64,000 nt of DNA. It comes from Asanoa siamensis. Its GTDB lineage: Bacteria > Actinomycetota > Actinomycetes > Mycobacteriales > Micromonosporaceae. The stretch is from contig NZ_BONE01000012.1 of the NCBI RefSeq assembly GCF_016862555.1, forward strand, positions 1 to 64,000, written 5' to 3'. The notes beneath the pieces are model-generated. The model saw only the letters and a list, made by a program, of their open reading frames with translations. It was not told the origin of the DNA and ran no database searches. Shown here one piece after another: positions 26,249 to 32,842 of the stretch. A program made the position numbers and the translations under genes. Every line of letters starts with the position of its first letter. The first letter of the stretch is position 1.

Positions 26249-27318
26249 GACGCCTCCAGCGGCAGGTCGACGAGGCCGGCCAGGCGGGCGCGGTGCCGGT
26301 CCGGCGACCCGTACGCGACGGATGTCGCCTTGGCCCGCTTGAGATAGAGGTGGGCCGGGTGCTCCCAGGTGAAGCCGATCCCGCCGTGCATCTGCACGCA
26401 CTCCTCGGCCGCCCGCACCGCCACCTCCGAGCCCACGATCTTCGCCAGCGACGCGGCCACCGAGGCGTCCTCGCCGCCGGAAGCGAGGTCGGCGACCGCG
26501 TACGCGACCACGGCCCGCGCCTGGGTCAGCTCGACCCAGAGGTCGGCGAGCCGGTGCTTGAGCGCCTGGAACGACCCGACCGGCCGGGCGAACTGGTAGC
26601 GCGACTTCAGGTGCTCGACCGTGGTGTCCAGGCACCAGGACGCCAGCCCGACCTGCTCGGCCGCCGTCAACGTCGCCGCGGCCCGCAGCGCGCACGGCAC
26701 CGCCTCCAGCGAGGCGACGAGCCGCGCGGGCGCCGCCGCGAACTCCAGGTCGCACAGGGGCCGGGTCTCGTCCAACGACACCACACGGGTACGCCGGACC
26801 GCCGATCCCTCGACCGCGTAGAGCCCGTCCTCGGCCGGCACCAGCAGCAGCCCGGCCCCGAGCGCGTCGGCGACACCGCGCACCGTGCCGGTCACGACGC
26901 CGCCGGCGACCGACAGCAGGCGCGGCGCCTTCCACAGCCCGTAGGGAACGGCCAGGGCCGCGGTCAGCTCCCCCGACGCCAGTTGCCCGAGCAACGCCGG
27001 CGAGCCCCCGGCGCCGAGGGCCGTCGTCGCGACGACCGCGCTGGACAGGAACGGCACGGGCGCGACGGCCCGGCCCAGCTCCTCGACGACGACGCCGGCC
27101 GCCCGCCACTGCGCCCCGGCGCCGCCCTGCGCCTCGGGCACGAGCAGCCCGGCCAGCCCCATCCCGGTGCCCAGGGTCCGCCACAGCTTCTGGTCGTAGG
27201 CCTCGCCACCGGACGACACGAACGCGAGCACGGACTGCCACGGGCACTCCGCGGCCAGCATCTCGCGTACGCCGGCACGCAGGTCGACCTCGTCCGGGCT
27301 CTCCAGCAGGTCGCTCAT
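26245..27318 (-). CDS. Acyl-CoA dehydrogenase, probable subunit of a heteromer
   Basis: A 357-residue acyl-CoA dehydrogenase relative with a divergent middle domain. The C-terminal half keeps YQFARPVGSFQALKHRLADLWV and HGGIGFTWEHPAHLYLKRAKA, the pattern of FadE28/FadE33-type subunits. In mycobacteria these pair with a second subunit as alpha2beta2 enzymes for steroid-type substrates. It overlaps its neighbour at 27315 as ATGA. The glycine-rich GTS/EGT loop is missing, so catalysis or FAD binding likely depends on the partner subunit (inference). Confidence 0.88.
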   Translation of the reverse strand: MSDLLESPDEVDLRAGVREMLAAECPWQSVLAFVSSGGEAYDQKLWRTLGTGMGLAGLLVPEAQGGAGAQWRAAGVVVEELGRAVAPVPFLSSAVVATTALGAGGSPALLGQLASGELTAALAVPYGLWKAPRLLSVAGGVVTGTVRGVADALGAGLLLVPAEDGLYAVEGSAVRRTRVVSLDETRPLCDLEFAAAPARLVASLEAVPCALRAAATLTAAEQVGLASWCLDTTVEHLKSRYQFARPVGSFQALKHRLADLWVELTQARAVVAYAVADLASGGEDASVAASLAKIVGSEVAVRAAEECVQMHGGIGFTWEHPAHLYLKRAKATSVAYGSPDRHRARLAGLVDLPLEAS

Positions 27319-28523
27319 CGCGGCAGGTCCTTCCAGGCGACCCGGGTGTCGACCCGAGGCTCGGCGGGCAGGCCGAGCACCCGCTCGGCGATGATGTTGC
27401 GGAGCACCTCGGAGGTGCCGCCCTCGATCGAGTTGCCCTTGGCCCGCAGGTAGCGGTAGCCGGCGTCGCGCCCCGTGAAGTCGACCTCCTCGGGCCGGCT
27501 CATCGCCCAGGAGTCGCGCCGCAGCCCCTCGTCGCCGAGGAAGTCGAGCTCGGCCGCGGAGATCTGCTGGCTGAGGGTCGCGAACGAGAGCTTGACCGCG
27601 GAGCCGTCCGGCCCGGGCGCGCCGGCGGCCAGCTGCTGCCGGACCCGCAGCCCGGTCAGCCGCGCCGCCTCGGCCCTGACCCAGAGGCGCATCAGCGTGT
27701 CGTGCAGGCCGGGGGTACGGCGGGCCGGGTCGTCGCGCCACGCCTTGGCCAGCACGCCGATCATGCCGCCCTCGCGGGGCAGCGCGCCGCCGCCGATCGA
27801 GACCCGCTCGTTCATCAGCGTGGTCTGCGCGACCTTCCAGCCGGCGCCGACGTCGCCGAGCCGGTGGTCGTCGGGGATCCGCACCCCGGTCAGGTAGACC
27901 TCGTTGAACTCCGCCTCGCCGGTGAGCTGGCGCAGCGGGCGCACCTCGACACCGGGCGCGGTCATGTCGAGCACGAAGTAGGTGAGCCCCGCGTGCTTGG
28001 GCACGTCGGGGTCGGTGCGGGTGAGCAGGATGGCCCAGCGCGCGACGTGCGCCATCGACGTCCACACCTTCTGCCCGTCGACCACCCAGTCGTCGCCGTC
28101 GCGGCGGGCGCGGGTGGCCAGACCCGCGAGGTCGGAGCCGGCGCCCGGCTCGCTGAAGAGCTGGCACCACACCTCCTCGCCGGTCCACAGCGGACGCAGC
28201 CAGCGCTCGTGGTGCGCGGGCGTGCCGTGCGCGAGCACGGTCGGCGCGGCCATGCCGAGGCCGATGCCGATCCGTCCCGGCCGGTTGTCGGGTGCGCCCG
28301 CCGCGGCGAACGCCTCGTCGGCGACCACCTGCAGGACCCGCCCGGCGCCGAGACCGCCGAGCCCCGCCGGGAAGTGCACCCAGGCGAGCCCCGCGTCGAA
28401 CCGGGCGCGCAGGAACGCGAGCCGCTCCGCGTCGCCACCGCCGGCCGCGGCGGCCGGGTCGTGGTCGGCCAGGAACGCCGAGATCCGGTCCCGCAGGTCG
28501 GCCTCGGTGATCAGCGACGCCAT
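27315..28523 (-). CDS. Acyl-CoA dehydrogenase, partner subunit
   Basis: A 402-residue protein with CQLFSEPGAGSDLAGLATRA and VVDGQKVWTSMAHVARWAIL. The C-terminal part IEGGTSEVLRNIIAERVLGLP is typical of FadE29/FadE34-like members. It is translationally coupled to the shorter dehydrogenase at 26245. The pair resembles heteromeric acyl-CoA dehydrogenases that act on bulky acyl-CoA esters such as steroid side chains or rings. The promoter region upstream (28524-28560) is short and contains GCAAGAATTTGCACTC; nothing more was identified. Confidence 0.9.
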   Translation of the reverse strand: MASLITEADLRDRISAFLADHDPAAAAGGGDAERLAFLRARFDAGLAWVHFPAGLGGLGAGRVLQVVADEAFAAAGAPDNRPGRIGIGLGMAAPTVLAHGTPAHHERWLRPLWTGEEVWCQLFSEPGAGSDLAGLATRARRDGDDWVVDGQKVWTSMAHVARWAILLTRTDPDVPKHAGLTYFVLDMTAPGVEVRPLRQLTGEAEFNEVYLTGVRIPDDHRLGDVGAGWKVAQTTLMNERVSIGGGALPREGGMIGVLAKAWRDDPARRTPGLHDTLMRLWVRAEAARLTGLRVRQQLAAGAPGPDGSAVKLSFATLSQQISAAELDFLGDEGLRRDSWAMSRPEEVDFTGRDAGYRYLRAKGNSIEGGTSEVLRNIIAERVLGLPAEPRVDTRVAWKDLPR

Positions 28524-28688
28524 CGCGCCCCCTCATCGATGAAGCAAGAATTTGCACTCAGACTGCAATCTACGGGTCCACCGGCCACAAAGCCATCGAC
28601 GGGGCGTGTCGCGGGGTTGGTGGCCGCCCGCGAGGGGAGGATGGGAGGGACAAACGCGTACCAAATGATCGCGAATGGACTCACACTC

Positions 28689-29111
28689 ATGCGACTCAGC
28701 ATCCGCAACCAGCTCGACGCCACGATCCTGTCGGTGTCCCGCGGCGAGGCGATGGCCGCCGTGAAGGCGCGGATCGCCAGCGGCCAGGAGCTGACCGCGG
28801 CGATCACCCGGGAGAGCGCGGACGACCTCCAGCTCGTCGCCGGCCAGCCGGTGACCATGCTGGTCAAGTCGACGGACGTGGCCCTGGCCACGGGTACGGT
28901 CGGCGACGTCAGCATCCGCAACCAGCTCCCCGGCCGGATCACCTCGCTCACCGGCGGCGCCGCGATGACCACGCTCAAGGTCGCGGTCGACGGCGGGGCC
29001 GCCCTCACCGCGGTCGTCACCAACGACGCGGTCAACGACCTCGACCTCAGCGAGGGCGACGAGGTCATCGCCCTGGTCAAGGCCACGGAGGTCAGCGTCG
29101 CCGTCGAATAA
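28689..29111 (+). CDS. Mop-type molybdate-binding protein with two TOBE domains
   Basis: A 140-residue protein made of two similar halves. LSIRNQLDATILSVSRGEAM in the first aligns with VSIRNQLPGRITSLTGGAAM in the second, and LVKSTDVALA with LVKATEVSVA. This is the ModG/Mop arrangement that binds molybdate or tungstate oxyanions for storage or cofactor supply. No molybdate transporter lies nearby, but a molybdoenzyme is encoded at 8835-9434. The ATG at 28689 fits the family start. Confidence 0.87.
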   Translation: MRLSIRNQLDATILSVSRGEAMAAVKARIASGQELTAAITRESADDLQLVAGQPVTMLVKSTDVALATGTVGDVSIRNQLPGRITSLTGGAAMTTLKVAVDGGAALTAVVTNDAVNDLDLSEGDEVIALVKATEVSVAVE

Positions 29112-29112
29112 G

Positions 29113-29118
29113 TAGTCT
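29113..29118 (+). promoter_or_regulatory. -10 hexamer TAGTCT of a leaderless gene
   Basis: TAGTCT lies exactly six bases before the ATG of the gene at 29125, which has no Shine-Dalgarno. Transcription would start at or next to the ATG. Confidence 0.55.
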
Positions 29119-29124
29119 CGGCGC

Positions 29125-29757
29125 ATGCATCGCACGGCTTATCTGGAAGCGGCGGCGATCGCCGTCGACCTGCTCGGTGACCGGGCGGTCGCCGAGCGCT
29201 GGAACGGGCCGAGCGCCCTGGCCGAGTTCTCCGTTGGCGGGCTGGCCGGCCACCTCGGGCGGCAGGTCCACCTCGTGGCCACCCTGGTCGACGCGCCCGC
29301 GGCCGACCTGCCGCCGCGGGACCTGCTCGCGCACTACGGCGACGCCGCCTGGCTCGGCGAGGACGCCGACGCGCCCGCCAATGTGGCGATCCGGGCGCAG
29401 AGCGACGAGTTCGCCGCCGTCGGCCCCGCGGCGCTGCTCGACAGCCTGCGCGCCGAGCTGGCGACCCTGCGGGCGAAGCTGCCGTCGGCGCCGGCCGACC
29501 GGCCGACCCTGCTCCCCTGGACCGGCTGGGCGCTGCGCCTCGACGACCTGCTGCTGACCCGGATGATGGAGATCGCCGTGCACAGCGACGACCTCGCGGT
29601 CAGCGTGGGCGTGCCGACCCCGGTCTTCCCCGCCCGCGTCTTCACGCCGGTGCTGGGCCTGCTGACCGACCTGTCGGCGGCGCGCTACGGCCAGACGGCG
29701 GTGCTGCGCGCCCTCAGCCGCCGCGAGCGCGCACCGGAGACGATCTCGGCGCTCTGA
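29125..29757 (+). CDS. Maleylpyruvate isomerase-like, DinB-fold mycothiol-type enzyme
   Basis: A 210-residue protein with the four-helix DinB/MDMPI pattern. Metal-binding histidines are likely in AGHLGRQVH (near residue 50) and EIAVHSDDLA (near residue 153), with an acidic residue between them. Characterised relatives use mycothiol as thiol cofactor, including maleylpyruvate isomerase. The substrate here is unknown. It follows the Mop gene by only 13 bases but has its own TAGTCT hexamer. Confidence 0.85.
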   Translation: MHRTAYLEAAAIAVDLLGDRAVAERWNGPSALAEFSVGGLAGHLGRQVHLVATLVDAPAADLPPRDLLAHYGDAAWLGEDADAPANVAIRAQSDEFAAVGPAALLDSLRAELATLRAKLPSAPADRPTLLPWTGWALRLDDLLLTRMMEIAVHSDDLAVSVGVPTPVFPARVFTPVLGLLTDLSAARYGQTAVLRALSRRERAPETISAL

Positions 29758-29872
29758 CCGGGATCGACGCGCGGACCGCGCGGCGGTTACGGCTCGTTCG
29801 GCCGCGATGAGCGCCCGGACGGCCGTCGCCCGGCGGGGGTACGAACGCCCGCCACCGCCCACGGACCGCCGT

Positions 29873-29878
29873 TATGGT
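29873..29878 (+). promoter_or_regulatory. -10 hexamer TATGGT of a leaderless gene
   Basis: TATGGT is six bases upstream of the GTG at 29885. This decides the start of the acyltransferase gene against an ATG at 29807, which lies upstream of the predicted promoter. Confidence 0.5.
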
Positions 29879-29884
29879 CGCCCG

Positions 29885-31075
29885 GTGACCGCGAGGGATG
29901 ACGGCTGGGTCGGACCACCGCGCCACCGCACGGTGAGCGCCACGGCACCCGTGCCAGGCACCACACCGGCACCGGCCGAGTCGGGTGTCGGGCACCACGC
30001 GGTCCCGGACCAGCGTCCGAGCCGGCATCCCATCGCGACCGGCTCGGCGACCGCGCCTGCCGCGTCCACCGTGGACGGTGACGGGCGTGATCGGTGGTTC
30101 GACCTGTTGCGGGCCGCGGCGATCGTGCGGGTGGTGCTCTACCACATGTTCCCCGCCGCCTGGCTCGGGCTGGGCTTTCCCGCGATGGGCGTCATGTTCG
30201 CGCTCGGCGGCTCGCTGATGGCCCGCTCCGTCGACCGCTCACCCACCCGCGCCGTCAGAGGAAGGCTGCGCCGCCTCCTGCCGGCGCTGTGGCTGCTCGG
30301 CGCGGTGCTCGTACCCGCGATGCTCCTGCTCGGGTGGGACGACCGCCCCGGCTGGCCCGCGCTGCTGCTGTGGCTCCTGCCCCTGGCCGAACCCCCGGCC
30401 ACACAGTGGGCGGAACCGGTCAGCGGCATCCTCTGGTACCTGGTCACCTATCTCTGGCTCGTGCTGCTCTCGCCGCTGCTGCTCAAGCTCTACCGCCACG
30501 CCCGCGTCGCGACCGTGCTCGCCCCGCTGGTCCTGCTGCCGCTCTACCAGCTCGCGCCCTGGCCGTTCGGTGACCGCTCCGCGTCCGTGGTCGAGGACCT
30601 GCTCACCTTCGCCGCCTGCTGGGTGCTCGGGTTCGCCCACCGCGACGGCGACCTGCGCCGCCTGCCGTTCCCGCTCGTGCTGGCCGGGTCCGCCGTGGTC
30701 ACCGCCGGCGCCGTCGGCTGGGTCGTGCGCCACCACGTCGACCTGCCGGAGCGCCCCGTCGCGTACGCGGTCTACTCGATCGGCTTCGTGCTCGTGCTGC
30801 TCCGGCTGACACCGAAGCTCGACTTTCTCACCCGCCACCGCCGGGCCGACGCCGCCGTGCGCCTCCTGAACAGCCGGGCCGTCACCATCTATCTCTGGCA
30901 CAACGCGGCGATCACCCTGGCGTTCCCGCTCGGCGACCTGCTGCCCGTGCTCGGAGGGGGCGCGGACCTCGTCTACACCGCCGTCGCCCTCTGGCTGCTC
31001 GCGCTGATCGTGCTGCACGTCGGCTGGGTCGAGGACCTCGCCGCCCGTCGCCGCCCGCGCCTGGTGCCGACCTAA
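29885..31075 (+). CDS. Acyltransferase-3 family membrane protein
   Basis: A 396-residue multi-pass protein. After a Pro/Thr/Ala-rich cytoplasmic tail comes RWFDLLRAAAIVRVVLYHMF, the acyltransferase-3 N-terminal signature with the conserved His. About ten hydrophobic helices follow. The motif SRAVTIYLWHNAAITLAF near the end is also typical. Such proteins O-acylate envelope polysaccharides, lipids or secondary metabolites (OafA/YrhL family). The stop overlaps the end of the opposing paaK-like gene by four bases. No biosynthetic neighbours indicate the acceptor. Confidence 0.85.
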   Translation: MTARDDGWVGPPRHRTVSATAPVPGTTPAPAESGVGHHAVPDQRPSRHPIATGSATAPAASTVDGDGRDRWFDLLRAAAIVRVVLYHMFPAAWLGLGFPAMGVMFALGGSLMARSVDRSPTRAVRGRLRRLLPALWLLGAVLVPAMLLLGWDDRPGWPALLLWLLPLAEPPATQWAEPVSGILWYLVTYLWLVLLSPLLLKLYRHARVATVLAPLVLLPLYQLAPWPFGDRSASVVEDLLTFAACWVLGFAHRDGDLRRLPFPLVLAGSAVVTAGAVGWVVRHHVDLPERPVAYAVYSIGFVLVLLRLTPKLDFLTRHRRADAAVRLLNSRAVTIYLWHNAAITLAFPLGDLLPVLGGGADLVYTAVALWLLALIVLHVGWVEDLAARRRPRLVPT

Positions 31076-32349
31076 CCCCGTTCGTCGACGATGCGGCGCA
31101 TCTTGCCCATCGAGCGCTCGACCTGGTCGGGCTCGAGCACGTCGACCGTGATGCTCACCCCGATCCGGTCCTTGACGGTGCCGGCCAGCGAACGGGCCGC
31201 CGCGGCCGCCACCGCCGGCGCGGCCTCCGGGCGGCGCTCCACCCGCACGGTCAGCTCGTCGAGCCGCCCCGAGCGCCGCAGCACGCACTGGAAATGCGGC
31301 GACAGTTCGGGCGTACCCAGGATCAGCTCCTCGATCTGCGTCGGGAACAGGTTGACCCCGCGCACGATCATCATGTCGTCCGTACGCCCGGTGATCTTGG
31401 CCATCCGGCGCATCGGCCGCGCGGTGCCGGGCAGCAGCCGGGTCAGGTCCCGCGTCCGGTAGCGGATCACCGGCATCGCCTGCTTGGTCAGCGAGGTGAA
31501 GACCAGCTCGCCGAACGAGCCGTCGGGCAGCACCGCGCCGGTCACCGGGTCGATGATCTCCGGGTAGAAGTGGTCCTCCCAGATGTGCGGGCCGTCCTTG
31601 GTCTCGACGCACTCGTTGGCGACGCCCGGGCCCATCACCTCCGACAGGCCGTAGATGTCGACCGCGTCGATCCCTAGCCGCTCCTCGATCTCGCGGCGCA
31701 TGTCCTCGGTCCACGGCTCGGCGCCGAGGATGCCGGTCCGCAGCGAGGTCGCGCGCGGGTCGACGCCCTGCCGCTCCATCTCGTCGACGATCGCGAGCAG
31801 GTAGCTGGGCGTCACCATGATGATCGACGGCTGGAAGTCCTGGATGAGCATCACCTGCCGCGACGTCATGCCGCCCGACACCGGCACGACCGTGCAGCCC
31901 AGCTCCTCGGCGCCGTAGTGCGCGCCGAGGCCGCCGGTGAACAGGCCGTAGCCGTACGCCACGTGCACGACGTCGCCCGGGCTGCCGCCGGACGCCCGGA
32001 TCGACCGCGCCATCAGGCGAGCCCAGGTGGCGATGTCGTCCTTCGTGTAGCCGACCACCGTCGGCCGGCCCGTCGTGCCCGACGAGGCGTGCACCCGCAC
32101 CACCCGCGACCGCGGCACGGCGAACATCCCGAACGGGTAGTTGGCCCGCAGGTCGTCCTTCGCGGTCGTGGGGAACGCCGCCAGGTCGTCGAGGGACTTC
32201 AGGTCGTCCGGGTGCACGCCGGCCGCGGCGAAGGCCGACCGGTAGTGCGGGACGTTGTCGAACGCGTGCCGCACCGACCACTGGAGCCGGGACAGCTGGA
32301 GGGCGCGCAGCTCGTCGACCGACGCGCGCTCGATCGGTTCAAGCGGCAT
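31072..32349 (-). CDS. paaK: Phenylacetate-CoA ligase
   Basis: A 425-residue adenylate-forming enzyme that activates phenylacetate (or a related aryl acid) to its CoA thioester. The P-loop-like VHASSGTTGRPTVVGYT, the aromatic-pocket region HVAYGYGLFTGGLGAHYG, DIYGLSEVMGPGVANEC and TGRTDDMMIVRGVNLFPTQIE match PaaK, and the C-terminal SMGKMRRI carries the catalytic lysine. The length matches the family (about 430). No other paa genes are present. A TAGTGT hexamer five bases before the ATG suggests a near-leaderless transcript. Confidence 0.92.
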   Translation of the reverse strand: MPLEPIERASVDELRALQLSRLQWSVRHAFDNVPHYRSAFAAAGVHPDDLKSLDDLAAFPTTAKDDLRANYPFGMFAVPRSRVVRVHASSGTTGRPTVVGYTKDDIATWARLMARSIRASGGSPGDVVHVAYGYGLFTGGLGAHYGAEELGCTVVPVSGGMTSRQVMLIQDFQPSIIMVTPSYLLAIVDEMERQGVDPRATSLRTGILGAEPWTEDMRREIEERLGIDAVDIYGLSEVMGPGVANECVETKDGPHIWEDHFYPEIIDPVTGAVLPDGSFGELVFTSLTKQAMPVIRYRTRDLTRLLPGTARPMRRMAKITGRTDDMMIVRGVNLFPTQIEELILGTPELSPHFQCVLRRSGRLDELTVRVERRPEAAPAVAAAAARSLAGTVKDRIGVSITVDVLEPDQVERSMGKMRRIVDERG

Positions 32350-32357
32350 GCCGCACA

Positions 32358-32648
32358 CTATGCCGGCCGGCTGGCCTTGCCGTCGAGCCAGAGCAGGTCC
32401 GACGCGTCGCCGTGCGACCCGGACCGGCCGACGTGCTTCGACGAGATCCGCGGGCCCTTCTTGATGACGTGCACCATCGCCATCGCGTGGCCGCGACCGA
32501 CGCCGTACTCGTCGCGCAGCCACTCCACGATCACGGTCGCCTTCACCGTGGGCGCGTCGAAGCCCTTGACCTTCGCCTCGTCGACGAGCTGGCGCGGGGT
32601 CTTCCCCGTCTTGTCCTCCACGGCGTCGAGGTAGGCCTGGAACGACAT
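32358..32648 (-). CDS. DUF4287 family protein
   Basis: A 96-residue protein: SFQAYLDAVEDKTGKTPRQL, then KGFDAPTVKATVIVEWLRDE and YGVGRGHAMAMVHVIKKG. This is the DUF4287 pattern of two or three helices often seen beside, or fused to, the DUF1801/DUF5655 family; a DUF1801 gene is present at 61459. The function is unknown. GAGGAG precedes the ATG. It ends nine bases before the paaK start but need not be functionally linked. Confidence 0.83.
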   Translation of the reverse strand: MSFQAYLDAVEDKTGKTPRQLVDEAKVKGFDAPTVKATVIVEWLRDEYGVGRGHAMAMVHVIKKGPRISSKHVGRSGSHGDASDLLWLDGKASRPA

Positions 32649-32767
32649 GTCGATCTCCTCTGTTCGCGGGTTGCTTCCACCGACGCAGCGAACGGGCCGG
32701 GCCGGTTTCGACATCCGGTCCGGAAAAATTTCCGACGCGCGACGGTCCACGTCAGACCTGTCGGACG

Positions 32768-32797
32768 TTGACCATGGAGAATGTCAGGTCATAGGCT
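32768..32797 (+). promoter_or_regulatory. Vegetative promoter of the M14 peptidase gene
   Basis: TTGACC (32768-32773) and TAGGCT (32792-32797) spaced by 18 bases, the same hexamers and spacing as the garA promoter at 2030-2059. The 5' leader is about 40 bases and carries GGGAAG before the ATG. Confidence 0.6.
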
Positions 32798-32842
32798 CCG
32801 TTCGCCTTTCACTCCACCTTTCCGGGAAGGGAAGCGGGTTTA

